This document shows positions 8,796 to 16,430 of a stretch of DNA of 64,000 bases, one piece after another. The DNA is from Methylomicrobium lacus_A (lineage in GTDB: Bacteria > Pseudomonadota > Gammaproteobacteria > Methylococcales > Methylomonadaceae). The DNA is taken from contig NZ_CP169217.1 of the NCBI RefSeq assembly GCF_041897535.1, forward strand, positions 3,286,001-3,350,000. Reading direction: 5' to 3'. The notes beneath the pieces were generated by a model that worked only from the letters and a program-made list of their open reading frames with translations, was not told the origin of the DNA and ran no database searches. Numbering within the stretch: position 1 is the first letter of the stretch; the number at the start of each line of letters is the position of its first letter. Made by a program: the position numbers and the translations under genes.

Positions 8796-9308
8796 TTGAC
8801 CAAAGAACACGATAATACCGTCAGCGTCGGCAAAATTTCCGGCGTTTTTGGTATCAAAGGCTGGCTGAAGATTTTTTCTTACACCAGCCCGAAGGAAAAC
8901 ATCCTGAATTACTCGCCCTGGCTGTTGACCAAAAAGGGTGAGACGAAGACGATCGAAATCGTCGAGGGCCACCTGCAAGGCGGCGGCATCATTGCCCAGA
9001 TCAAGGGCGTGAACGACCGCAGTCAGGCGGAAGCCCTGGTCGGTTGGGATATTTTCATTCGCCGCGAGCAACTGCCCGCAACGTCCGAAGGCGAATATTA
9101 CTGGTCCGATCTGATCGGATTGGAGGTCGTGACGACCGACGGCGTGGTGCTGGGCGTAGTCGACAACCTGCTCGAAACCGGCGCGAACGACGTGTTGATC
9201 GTGAAGGGCGAACGCGAACGCGCGGTGCCGTTTATCAAGGGTCAGGTGATCGTCAAGGTCGACCGCGAAGGCGGCCGCATCGTCGTCGATTGGGACCCCG
9301 AGTTTTAA
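8796..9308 (+). CDS. rimM: 16S rRNA processing/maturation factor RimM
   Basis: 170-residue factor that binds S19 and helps mature the 30S head. The N-terminal RimM barrel begins at VSVGKISGVFGIKGWLKIFS and the C-terminal PRC-barrel at GEYYWSDLIGLEVVTTDG. The likely start is a TTG at 8796, only 8 bases after the rpsP stop, which suggests translational coupling; no ATG is available before the conserved region. Confidence 0.93.
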   Translation: MTKEHDNTVSVGKISGVFGIKGWLKIFSYTSPKENILNYSPWLLTKKGETKTIEIVEGHLQGGGIIAQIKGVNDRSQAEALVGWDIFIRREQLPATSEGEYYWSDLIGLEVVTTDGVVLGVVDNLLETGANDVLIVKGERERAVPFIKGQVIVKVDREGGRIVVDWDPEF

Positions 9309-9316
9309 CAGCCGAC

Positions 9317-10060
9317 ATGCGTTTCGATGTCGTCTCGATCTTTCCGGACATGGTCACCGGCGCCGCCAGCTATGGCGTGACCGGCAGGGCGATCGAACGG
9401 CAGCGTGTCAGTCTGAACGTATGGAACCCCAGGGACTATACCGAAGACCGGCACCGGACCGTCGATGACCGGCCTTACGGCGGCGGCCCGGGCATGGTGA
9501 TGAAATACCCGCCCCTGCATGATGCGGTGACGGCGGCGAAAGCGGCGGGTGCAAGCCCCGCCAAAGTGGTTTATTTAAGTCCTCAAGGCAAGTTATTGAC
9601 CCAGGAACTATTGGTCGAGGCCAGTCAGCTCAGTCAATTGATTCTTGTCGCAGGGCGTTATGAAGGCGTTGACGAACGTTTCGTCGAGCTCGATTGCGAC
9701 GAGGAATGGTCGCTCGGCGACTATGTGATCAGCGGCGGCGAACTCGCGGCGCTGATCGTAATCGACGGCATTACGCGCTTACTGCCCGGCGTGCTCGGCG
9801 ATGAAGCCTCCGCGGAGCAGGACTCGCATCGAAACGGATTGTTGGATTGTCCGCATTTTACCCGGCCCGAGCATCTGGATGGTTATCCGGTGCCGAAGGT
9901 GTTGTTGGGCGGCAATCATGCCGAAATCGAGCGCTGGCGGATGAAACAGGCGCTCGGCAGAACCTGGCAGAGACGCCCGGACTTGCTGGCAAATCAGCAG
10001 CTAAGCCCGGAACAGCAAGCCCTGCTGAACGAATTTAAAATTGAAGTTGATGTTTATTAG
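9317..10060 (+). CDS. trmD: tRNA (guanine-N1-)-methyltransferase TrmD
   Basis: 247-residue SPOUT methyltransferase that makes m1G37 in tRNA. Motifs are intact: FDVVSIFPDM at the start, DDRPYGGGPGMVMK near residue 55, AGRYEGVDER near 113, and the trefoil-knot region GDYVISGGELAALI. The ATG at 9317 (MRFDVVSIF) fits family starts and lies 8 bases past the rimM stop; the frame is open upstream only as overlap with rimM. Confidence 0.97.
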   Translation: MRFDVVSIFPDMVTGAASYGVTGRAIERQRVSLNVWNPRDYTEDRHRTVDDRPYGGGPGMVMKYPPLHDAVTAAKAAGASPAKVVYLSPQGKLLTQELLVEASQLSQLILVAGRYEGVDERFVELDCDEEWSLGDYVISGGELAALIVIDGITRLLPGVLGDEASAEQDSHRNGLLDCPHFTRPEHLDGYPVPKVLLGGNHAEIERWRMKQALGRTWQRRPDLLANQQLSPEQQALLNEFKIEVDVY

Positions 10061-10068
10061 GTGTGGTA

Positions 10069-10410
10069 ATGAGCAATATTATTGAAGCATTGGAAAAAGA
10101 ACAATTAAAGCAGATCCCGGACTTTTCGACCGGCGATACCGTGGTCGTACAAGTCCGCGTCAAGGAAGGCGAGCGTGAAAGAATTCAGGCGTTCGAAGGC
10201 GTCGTGATCGCGAAGCGTAACCGCGGTTTGAACTCTGCTTTCACCGTCAGAAAAATCTCGCACGGCACCGGCGTCGAGCGCGTTTTCCAGACGCACAGCC
10301 CGTTGATCAGCGAAATTCAAGTCAAGCGCCGCGGCGATGTACGCAGAGCGAAGCTGTACTACTTGCGCGATTTGACCGGTAAGGCAGCGAGAATCAAGGA
10401 AAAACTGTAA
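10069..10410 (+). CDS. rplS: 50S ribosomal protein L19
   Basis: 113-residue large-subunit protein at the 30S-50S interface. It has IPDFSTGDTVVVQVRVKEG, RIQAFEGVVIAKRNRG and KISHGTGVERVFQTHSP, and ends KAARIKEKL. The ATG at 10069 (MSNIIEALEKEQ) is preferred over the GTG two codons earlier. Last gene of the operon, followed by a terminator. Confidence 0.98.
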   Translation: MSNIIEALEKEQLKQIPDFSTGDTVVVQVRVKEGERERIQAFEGVVIAKRNRGLNSAFTVRKISHGTGVERVFQTHSPLISEIQVKRRGDVRRAKLYYLRDLTGKAARIKEKL

Positions 10411-10433
10411 AAAGTTTTTTTTGCAGAAGAGAA

Positions 10434-10463
10434 AAAGGCGACCTCGGGTCGCCTTTTTTTTTG
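10434..10463 (+). terminator. rho-independent terminator of the rpsP operon
   Basis: AAGGCGACC-TCG-GGTCGCCTT hairpin followed by nine T residues. Confidence 0.95.
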
Positions 10464-10680
10464 CGTGAAATTTTATCCGCTGGGTTGCAGGCGAATTTTG
10501 TTACTAACTTGGTCGGCTCTCCAGATAAATTTCCTGAAGGGCGTTGCATTTTGATTAGGATGTGATATTTTCGCGCACATGAGTGAAAATAAACCAGTTT
10601 CGGAATTTCTAAATCTATTAGGCAACTGGGTGGCGCAATGTTTTGCGTCATTTATGATGCCTAATTGTAATTAGACATTT

Positions 10681-11103
10681 ATGACATCACCGCCACTCAC
10701 CAATCGAGAATACGCATATTTTCATATTTCCGGCCCCGGAACGCATGAACATGTCACTGAAATTTTGGGACTCAAACCTTCAGAGGCTTGGAACGTCGGC
10801 GACATAAATTCACATAACGGCAAACCCCGCAAGTTCATGAGTTGGCGTTTGAGTAGCGGTTTGGATGACACGCGGCCTCTTGATATGCACGTCCAAAATT
10901 TATTCCTTTACTTAAATACCAAAGCCGATGTCCTTCGCTTGCTGTGGCTTGACTATGACCTTACTCTCCAGTGCGTAGGTTATTTCCCAGCTAGCGGTCA
11001 TGGCATGCATTTCAACCGCGAACATATTCGACAGGCTGCCCAACTTGGCTTGGCATTCGATCTTGATTTCTACTATGTTGACGACTACGAACACCATGTC
11101 TAA
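10681..11103 (+). CDS. cassette 1: DUF4279-like protein
   Basis: 140 residues. The pattern YAYFHISGPGTHEHVTEILG, then SEAWNVGD, a central SWRLSSGL, and a C-terminal LDFDYY-like LAFDLDFYYVDDY fits DUF4279, a family of unknown function often found in cassette arrays and near immunity genes. No signal peptide or membrane segment. The ATG lies only 10 bases from the left cassette junction, a normal cassette layout with almost no 5' leader. The stop codon is inside the R' box of attC1. Confidence 0.7.
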   Translation: MTSPPLTNREYAYFHISGPGTHEHVTEILGLKPSEAWNVGDINSHNGKPRKFMSWRLSSGLDDTRPLDMHVQNLFLYLNTKADVLRLLWLDYDLTLQCVGYFPASGHGMHFNREHIRQAAQLGLAFDLDFYYVDDYEHHV

Positions 11104-11160
11104 CCCTACGCTCAAGCGGGACTGCGCAAAAGCGCGCAGCCCCTTAGCTACACGTTATAC
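11098..11160 (+). repeat. attC site 1
   Basis: 63 bp from R' GTCTAAC (11098-11104) to R'' GTTATAC (11154-11160). Inside, GGACTGCGC and GCGCAGCC pair with one extrahelical A, the single-strand hallmark of attC recombination sites. R' fits the RYYYAAC consensus. Confidence 0.85.
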
Positions 11161-11162
11161 GT

Positions 11163-11528
11163 ATGGCTGACCTTATTGATACGACAGTGGATAAGCTAAT
11201 ACGACGAGGTTTTGACCCCATGCGGTCGCCGTTTGCGCATAAAGTTGCGGTGATGCTCGTGACGGCCCAGGGAATCATTGACAACGGAGGTTTCGAATAC
11301 CTGTTTGGGAACCCTTTCCACCAAGAAACTCGCTTGGAGGATTTCATCGCAGTATATGAGGCTGTTGGGGCTGCAAAATCTGCCGAGGCGTTTCAGGTCG
11401 CCTTGACGCGCTGGAGGGAAGGTTTGTCCGACTTTGAGTCTTTAGATGCTGTGCTCTGGGCAAACAGCGAAGCCAATTACAAGAAGCTAGATGAGTACAT
11501 AGTCAACCATGAGTCCGAATATGTATAA
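11163..11528 (+). CDS. cassette 2: DMP19/DUF4375-like protein
   Basis: 121 residues, cytoplasmic, alpha-helical in appearance. The segment GIIDNGGFEYLFGNPF near residue 37 is the signature I associate with the DMP19 (DUF4375) family; an acidic C-terminal half follows. Molecular role unknown; related families occur among bacterial immunity-type proteins, which is only suggestive. The ATG is 3 bases past the attC1 R'' box, and the stop codon overlaps the R' box of attC2. Confidence 0.7.
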   Translation: MADLIDTTVDKLIRRGFDPMRSPFAHKVAVMLVTAQGIIDNGGFEYLFGNPFHQETRLEDFIAVYEAVGAAKSAEAFQVALTRWREGLSDFESLDAVLWANSEANYKKLDEYIVNHESEYV

Positions 11529-11609
11529 CCCTCGTATCAACTTGACCCCAAAAAGCTCCGCTCCTATCGTTGCAACACTTTTTGGGTCAAGTTATATTTA
11601 GCGTTAGCT
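11523..11609 (+). repeat. attC site 2
   Basis: 87 bp from GTATAAC (11523-11529) to GTTAGCT (11603-11609). The arms AACTTGACCC...AAAAAG and CTTTTTGGGTCAAGTT make a strong central stem. R' has one departure from RYYYAAC but is exactly complementary to the cassette 2 left end GTTATAC. Confidence 0.82.
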
Positions 11610-11625
11610 TTCAAGGAGTATTTCC

Positions 11626-12069
11626 GTGGGTTACGAAGTGCATATAACTCGAAAAGAAGAGTGGTTCGAGGAAGAAGGTCCAGAAATAACCATTGAAGAA
11701 TGGAAAAACTATGTCGTATCAGATCCTAAAATGCGCCTGGATGGTTTTGCTGAAGCCACCACACCAGACGGAAGCATCCTAAGAGTGGAAAGTCCAGGAC
11801 TATCAGTATGGGTCGCTTATTCGAAACATGAAGAATATGGAAATATGGCGTGGTTCGACCACTATAAAGATCGGATCACGGTCAAGAATCCAGATGAAGA
11901 AATACTCATTAAAATGCACGCAATAGCATCCGCGCTTGAGGCAAAAGTCCAAGGTGACGAGGGTGAAATTTATGACTCAAATGGTCAATCAAATTGGCAG
12001 GAACTCCGAGGTAATACTGGGTCAGAATCAGTCGTAGCCAAGAAGCCATGGTGGAAATTTTGGAGTTGA
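11626..12069 (+). CDS. cassette 3: hypothetical protein
   Basis: 147 residues, acidic, starting from GTG with a good ribosome site (AAGGAG) 8 bases before. N-terminus MGYEVHITRKEEWFEEEGPEI; no signal peptide or membrane segment. The first 110 residues look like a compact domain and the tail (SVVAKKPWWKFWS) is basic and Trp-rich. I do not recognise a named family, although MGYE.HITR openings occur in uncharacterised cassette proteins. Confidence 0.65.
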   Translation: MGYEVHITRKEEWFEEEGPEITIEEWKNYVVSDPKMRLDGFAEATTPDGSILRVESPGLSVWVAYSKHEEYGNMAWFDHYKDRITVKNPDEEILIKMHAIASALEAKVQGDEGEIYDSNGQSNWQELRGNTGSESVVAKKPWWKFWS

Positions 12070-12070
12070 A

Positions 12071-12123
12071 AGCTAACACGTCGCTCAAAGGGACGCTCCG
12101 CGTCCCTTAGCTTAGCGTTAGCC
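12071..12123 (+). repeat. attC site 3
   Basis: 53 bp from AGCTAAC (12071-12077) to GTTAGCC (12117-12123). Central stem GGGACGC-tcc-GCGTCCC. R' is the exact reverse complement of the cassette 3 opening GTTAGCT. Confidence 0.88.
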
Positions 12124-12798
12124 GTGCCGGGTAAGGTTGTGCCAAAGTCGGAGTTCGCAGTAGCCGTCGATTCGATCCAGAAAACTATTCGGCCTCTCTT
12201 GGTGTCGCGTGGCTTTAAGGTTCGAGGACGAACGTTCAATCGCCTCACAGAAGACGGTTTGACCCAAGTAGTTAACCTGCAGATGGGTGCGTCCGATCCG
12301 CCTGGAACGACGTACTTTCCCGGGCTGCGCGAAAACCTCCACGGGCTCTTCACGGTTAACCTTGGCGTGTACGTCCCCGAAGTAGCCAAGTACCACGGTA
12401 GCAGGGAAGCGCGGGCTTGGGTTCAGGAGTTTCACTGCTGCGTGCGTTCACGCCTGGGTGATGCAGCTGGCGAAACACAGGACATCTGGTGGCGCGCTCA
12501 GCTGGCCGACGAGGTGATAGAGGATGTCAGAAGTTGTATCGAACGTTTCGGGCTTCCTTTCCTTGAGCGGTTCGCGACCCGCGACAAGATTCTGTCGGAA
12601 TGGCATGGGCGGTCAAAGAACATGGGCGCGAGCAATCCCCCGCGGATAGTCATGGCGATAATCCTCGCGGGGCGGGGGCAAAATGAGAGAGCGCGTCAGT
12701 TGCTCGCGCAGCAAGTGCTCGAAACCCAGAATCCAGGGCATCCCGAATACGTACGCAAGCTCGCTAGGGAGCTATCGCTTGGTCGCGTGGACGGCTAA
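12124..12798 (+). CDS. cassette 4: DUF4304-like protein
   Basis: 224 residues. The N-terminal half (IRPLLVSRGFKVRGRTFNRLTEDGLTQVVNLQMG, then FTVNLGVYVPEV) matches the DUF4304 pattern; the C-terminal half (RIVMAIILAGRGQNERARQLLAQ) looks like a helical repeat. Function unknown. The likely start is a GTG at 12124, the first base after the attC3 R'' box, so the cassette has no leader and would depend on upstream transcription. The stop codon lies in the attC4 R' box. Confidence 0.68.
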   Translation: MPGKVVPKSEFAVAVDSIQKTIRPLLVSRGFKVRGRTFNRLTEDGLTQVVNLQMGASDPPGTTYFPGLRENLHGLFTVNLGVYVPEVAKYHGSREARAWVQEFHCCVRSRLGDAAGETQDIWWRAQLADEVIEDVRSCIERFGLPFLERFATRDKILSEWHGRSKNMGASNPPRIVMAIILAGRGQNERARQLLAQQVLETQNPGHPEYVRKLARELSLGRVDG

Positions 12799-12917
12799 CA
12801 AGAAGTTGGAGCGGACGGTCTACGTCATCGCAGGCGCGCCGCAAGTGCGCCATTTCATTATGCACATGCGGCGCGCTGGACAGCGCAGCGCGCCGCAGCT
12901 CAACTGCGGAGTTAGTA
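12793..12917 (+). repeat. attC site 4 (long, last in array)
   Basis: 125 bp from GGCTAAC (12793-12799) to GTTAGTA (12911-12917). AGTTGGAGC near the left pairs with GCTCAACT near the right, leaving one unpaired base, and GGCGCGCCGC/GCGCGCC segments fold inside. R' is the exact reverse complement of the cassette 4 opening. The R'' tail (TTAGTA) would derive from the original insertion site. Confidence 0.82.
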
Positions 12918-12924
12918 CTGATAT

Positions 12925-12988
12925 GGCTTCCCCGCTCTTGCGATTTCAGCAAGTAGCCCGGATGCTGCGCAGCGGAATCCGGGGAAGC
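12925..12988. repeat. REP-like nested palindrome
   Basis: Outer arms GCTTCCCC (12926-12933) and GGGGAAGC (12981-12988); inner arms CCCGGAT (12957-12963) and ATCCGGG (12977-12983) around CTGCGCAG. It lies just after the cassette array and resembles dispersed extragenic palindromes. Confidence 0.6.
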
Positions 12989-13059
12989 ACGAGCTTCTAT
13001 GATCCCTGATAACATTGCGTTTCACCCGGTCTATATGTTAAGGAAATAAAAGCGCCGTT

Positions 13060-14217
13060 TTATAGGCGAGCCTCTGTCTGTGTTTCCGCGCAAGTCCAGC
13101 TTGACTTATCTGCGCTTCGCCATATGAAATTCAGCCCGAATATTTGGGAGATCAACTGCGTTCGGCTGCGTACCTTGATTTTCTGGTAGATGTGGCTTAA
13201 GTGGTCCTTTACCGTTTTCTCGTCGATAAACAGGGCGTGGGCAATATCGGCATTGGAACACCCTGACATGACTCTTAGGGCTACCTCGATTTCCCGAGAC
13301 GACATGCCGGTGTATTGCAGCCGGCTGGCAATGTCTTCGCGCCTACGAAAGGGCTCGAGCGCGATGATGTTGAGATTGCGGCTCACTGAATTGAAGGCAT
13401 CATCGCCGCTGCCGTCCGATAGCAAGGCCCCCTCCGTCCCTTGCCGGTTTGGCGTTACACCGGCGCGTTTCGCAAAGCAGGTGAGCAAACTGGGAGGTCG
13501 CCAGTCTATCACCCGCGCTCGGTAGAATTTCGAGTCATGATTGAGACATAGCGATCCATCCTGTTCATCCAGCAGGAGCAATTCATTTATAACCTCCGGC
13601 GGGATATCCTGGGCGGTCTCGCTGTGGAAAATGATCCGCCCGTCGGCGGCTAGCACGAGTATTTCCGTGCAAAGGTGCTGATCCTCATCAATCTGCGCTT
13701 TCTGCAAAAAAAGGGCATGGGCAATGTGAGGCGCCAGATTGCTCAACAGATCGAGATCTTCAGTTTTGAAGTCCCCTCCTTGAAGACCGCGGTATAACCT
13801 GAGCACCGCCATCGGTTGCCGGTTCCACGCGGCCACTACGCTCAAGGCATACCGAAAAGGCAGCTGGCGCTGAAAGTCGCTAAACCCTGTTCGAGCCAAA
13901 TCAGCCCTGGAGGTCAAGTCCGAAAGGCGGATCGCCCGGTTGAGTCGCTCCGGCAATGGCAACGCCGTCACAAACGGATCTAAAGGGGTGTATTGCTCAA
14001 GATAAAGATTGATATCCTCCGCTGCGCAATTCCAGCCGTATCCGGGCTGCAATTCGAAAGTGCCGCCATCGACCGAGAGGAACATGGCATTGTGAAAGGG
14101 AACCATGAGGCGTAGGCCACCGAACAGCGCACTAGTCATGTCGCTAACGTCCGAAGCCTCGTACAGACGGTTGATGAGTTCCAAAAGATGCTGGTGCAAG
14201 CAAAGACAACGAGCCAT
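13060..14217 (-). CDS. LuxR-type transcriptional regulator
   Basis: 385-residue regulator. The N-terminal ~190 residues look like a GAF/PAS-type sensing domain (LINRLYEASDVSDM, FHNAMFLSVDGG, VLRLYRGLQGGDF). The C-terminal region from about residue 305 is a LuxR helix-turn-helix: MSSREIEVALRVMSG, then SNADIAHALFIDEKTVKDHL and YQKIKVRSRTQLI. The ATG at 14217 is preferred because GGAGGGCAGGA precedes it; the TTG just before is unlikely. It is divergent from the secreted protein at 14784, which it may control. A decayed copy lies at 15763-16068. Confidence 0.82.
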   Translation of the reverse strand: MARCLCLHQHLLELINRLYEASDVSDMTSALFGGLRLMVPFHNAMFLSVDGGTFELQPGYGWNCAAEDINLYLEQYTPLDPFVTALPLPERLNRAIRLSDLTSRADLARTGFSDFQRQLPFRYALSVVAAWNRQPMAVLRLYRGLQGGDFKTEDLDLLSNLAPHIAHALFLQKAQIDEDQHLCTEILVLAADGRIIFHSETAQDIPPEVINELLLLDEQDGSLCLNHDSKFYRARVIDWRPPSLLTCFAKRAGVTPNRQGTEGALLSDGSGDDAFNSVSRNLNIIALEPFRRREDIASRLQYTGMSSREIEVALRVMSGCSNADIAHALFIDEKTVKDHLSHIYQKIKVRSRTQLISQIFGLNFIWRSADKSSWTCAETQTEARL

Positions 14218-14783
14218 CAATCCTGCCCTCCGTAAATAAATCTTAATGGTGTATTTCGTATCGGCAGGAAAAGGTTCAAAGGAAAAAATCTTTTTTCATG
14301 GGTTTCATGGAATAGTTTTTGATATAAAAATTTTCTATGGTACTAAGGCTATTTGTCTAAAGTCTATACGAGGTAATACTTATTTTGTTTGCAGGGAATT
14401 GGTTTTGTAGTATCGGTTATATTAATATAATAGTCTGTTTTAATAAGATAACTTATTGATGTTTGTGTGTGAAATTTCCTACTTTAGTCGGATAGTATTT
14501 TAATGTCTTATGCTGTAAAAATATAACTGTCGAGATCGGGCGGGTTGGGTGCGTTGGGATTGGGAGTAAAAAATATTGGAATGTGTATTTATTACGTCCA
14601 CGCCCGCTTTTGCAGAGGATGCCTTAATATGATAACAGGCGATATTTTTTATGGTATCGCGGGGGCGGCAGCTATCGCGCTCCCCTGTCGCGCGTTATAT
14701 TCGACATGGCGCCATTAAAAGCAACGGAATACCGATAGTTAAATATCGAGAGTTTCATTTTAACCTATTGATAGGAGATATTT
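14218..14783 (+). promoter_or_regulatory. divergent control region with blocks conserved in the second copy
   Basis: AT-rich 566-base gap without a gene. Three blocks recur before the paralogous pair downstream: near 14221-14300 (GGAAAAGGTTCAAAGG, also at 16072-16150), 14471-14540 (CCTACTTTAG, TATAACTGTCGAGAT, also at 16679-16748), and 14701-14746 (GGCGCCATTAAAAGCAACGG, also at 16825-16870). Their conservation beyond the coding part suggests promoter or operator function. Confidence 0.55.
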
Positions 14784-15665
14784 ATGAGTTTATTAAATAG
14801 CGAATATTTTAAGACCAAAAATACTGGTCTCAGTCAGAATGTTAGAGGTAGCTTTATGCGTAGCTGCCTTGGTCTTGCTTGTTGTCTAGGTATCTCGCTA
14901 GGTTGCGTTAATCTAGCGTTAGCGCACGATGATAAAGGGGGCCGAAAAAAGCATGAAAACGATGGGCCAGAGGGGCTTACCTATACTGTTCATGTCAAAT
15001 TTATCAGCGGTGATAAGACCGAGTCGAGTAATCAGGAGGATGAGTTTGATACTTGTTTTACCTTCGATCAAGACTCCCCTGGAACCCTTGAAATCCTAGG
15101 GCTGGACGAGCCGTTAACTTACGCACACGATAAACTGAATATGGACGAGGAGGACTGGCAGGCTAGCGGCTTGGTATCCTCTAATTCAGCCGGCTTGCTA
15201 CCTTCCGATACTAGCAGCTCGGTACCTGAGTTCAGCGTTGGCATTCACGGCAGAACACGTCATCACGGAGAAAGAATCAAGGGGAATGGCGTCACCCAGC
15301 CCGGCGACACTTTCGTATTTAAGGGAAAAAAAACCGACTTAGACACGTGCACTAAAGACAATCAAAACATCCCTGATACTCCATCCAGCCCGGATACTCC
15401 ATCGAGCCCTGATGTTCCATCGAGCCCTGATGTTCCATCCAGTCCGGATACTCCATCGAGCCCTGATGTTCCATCGAGCCCTGATGTTCCATCCAGTCCG
15501 GATACTCCATCGAGCCCTGATGTTCCATTCAGTCCGGATAATCCATCGAGCCCTGATGTTCCATCCAGTCCGGATACTCCATCGAGCCCTGATGTTTCAT
15601 CCAGTTCGGATACTCCATCCAGCCCGGATGTCCCATCTACTCAGGATAACCAACCTATGCAATAA
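14784..15665 (+). CDS. secreted protein with C-terminal Ser-Pro-Asp repeats
   Basis: 293 residues. A long signal region (about residues 1-48, ending LGCVNLALA) precedes a mature domain with YTVHVKFISGDK, DTCFTFDQDSPG, LTYAHDKLNMDEEDWQASG. From about residue 197 it becomes a tandem array of SSPDTP/SSPDVP hexapeptides (about 14 units) to the end. Such Pro-rich repeats usually act as rigid spacers or wall-spanning stalks. RBS AGGAGA precedes the ATG. Its domain is paralogous to the protein at 16909, which lacks the repeats. Function unknown. Confidence 0.75.
   Translation: MSLLNSEYFKTKNTGLSQNVRGSFMRSCLGLACCLGISLGCVNLALAHDDKGGRKKHENDGPEGLTYTVHVKFISGDKTESSNQEDEFDTCFTFDQDSPGTLEILGLDEPLTYAHDKLNMDEEDWQASGLVSSNSAGLLPSDTSSSVPEFSVGIHGRTRHHGERIKGNGVTQPGDTFVFKGKKTDLDTCTKDNQNIPDTPSSPDTPSSPDVPSSPDVPSSPDTPSSPDVPSSPDVPSSPDTPSSPDVPFSPDNPSSPDVPSSPDTPSSPDVSSSSDTPSSPDVPSTQDNQPMQ
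15360..15645 (+). repeat. 18-bp coding tandem repeats (SSPDTP/SSPDVP)
   Basis: About 14-15 units of an 18-base repeat, mostly CCATCCAGTCCGGATACT or CCATCGAGCCCTGATGTT. The two unit types alternate in a higher-order pattern (T-V-V-T-V-V-T-V), which suggests recent slippage or recombination. The reading frame is preserved throughout. Confidence 0.85.
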
Positions 15666-15682
15666 ATAGTGGTCTAGCATGT

Positions 15683-15724
15683 CTCCCGCACAGCATATTC
15701 TCTGCATGCGTGCGGGAGGTTTTC
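15683..15724 (+). terminator. stem-loop after the secreted-protein gene
   Basis: CTCCCGCA (15683-15690) and TGCGGGAG (15711-15718), followed by GTTTTC. An equivalent stem-loop follows the paralogous gene at 17413-17449, so it is part of the duplicated unit. Confidence 0.65.
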
Positions 15725-15762
15725 GGATTATTCTCCCCTCTGATGCTGACCGATACGACGAC

Positions 15763-16068
15763 TTATCGCGACCTAATCACTACTTTGAAATCCCCTCCTT
15801 GAATACCGCGGTATAACCTGAGCGCCGCTAAAGGTATGTATCTTTCCAGATAAAGACTGATATCCTTCGCTACGCAATTCCAATCGTATCCCTGCTGCAA
15901 TTCGAATGTACCTCCTTGATCGACCGAGAGGAACATAGCGTTGTGAAAGGGAATTGCTGGGCGCGAACCATCGAACAGCGCACAAGCCATATCGCTAATG
16001 TCAGAAGCCTCATACAGACAGTTGATGCGTTCCAGGAGATGCTGGGGCAAGCAAATACAATGGTCCAT
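15763..16068 (-). pseudogene. truncated second copy of the LuxR-type regulator
   Basis: The first ~77 codons align closely with the regulator at 13060-14217 (MDHCICLPQHLLERINCLYEASDISDM; FHNAMFLSVDQGGTFELQQGYDWNC). After LERYIPL the frame jumps to AALRLYRGIQGGDFK, an in-frame loss of about 63 codons, and then ends at VVIRSR, so the whole DNA-binding domain is missing. It keeps the position, orientation and leader of the intact copy relative to a secreted-protein gene. A functional regulator is unlikely. Confidence 0.85.
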
Positions 16069-16270
16069 CAATCACTACTTCCCGTAAATAAATCTTATAG
16101 TGCATTTCGTGTTGGCCGGAAAAGGTTCAAAGGGAAAAACCTCTTGTCATGACAACAATTTCTAAATGCCAAGTTATCCATGATACTCAGAATAGTTGTT
16201 TAAAGTCGATGCGTGGTATTGCTTATTTTATCATCATGGTTTTTGATTTATGGTGTTGGTTATATTAAGG

Positions 16271-16430
16271 ATTTGCTCAAAAATAACTTCCCGAAATTCG
16301 CCCTCATCGTTCCCACGCTCTGCGTGGGAATACCGCCTGAACCGCTCTGCGGTTCGGGACGCAGAGCGTCCTTTAGCGGGTTCCCATGCAGAGCGTGGGA
16401 ACCATAAGTGGGAGTTATTTTTGACGAAAT
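16271..16430. mobile_element. MITE-like insertion
   Basis: About 160 bp with terminal inverted repeats of ~22 bp: ATTTGCTCAAAAATAACTTC at 16271-16290 (continuing CC) and its imperfect complement at 16410-16430. Inside are palindromes CCCACGCTCTGCGTGGG and CCGCTCTGCGG and a second GCAGAGCGTGGGAA arm. It has no gene. It interrupts a stretch otherwise similar to the region upstream of 14784. Confidence 0.6.

Larger units (their letters stand above)
10671..12917 (+). mobile_element. four-cassette integron array without integrase (CALIN)
   Basis: Four small genes, all on the + strand, each followed by an attC-like site. The cassette logic is directly visible: the 7-mer that opens each cassette is the reverse complement of the R' box of that cassette's own attC. 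Cassette 2 opens GTTATAC and its site begins GTATAAC; cassette 3 opens GTTAGCT and its site begins AGCTAAC; cassette 4 opens GTTAGCC and its site begins GGCTAAC. Cassette 1 opens ATTAGAC and its site begins GTCTAAC. Cassette bounds are about 10671-11154, 11155-11603, 11604-12117 and 12118-12911. No intI gene or attI site is in the window. Confidence 0.88.

Noticed and set aside
10617..10676. Further attC upstream of cassette 1 (ATTAGGC...GCCTAAT)
   Set aside because: The boxes are in the reverse order and only about 45 bases apart, so they do not form a valid attC in the array's direction.
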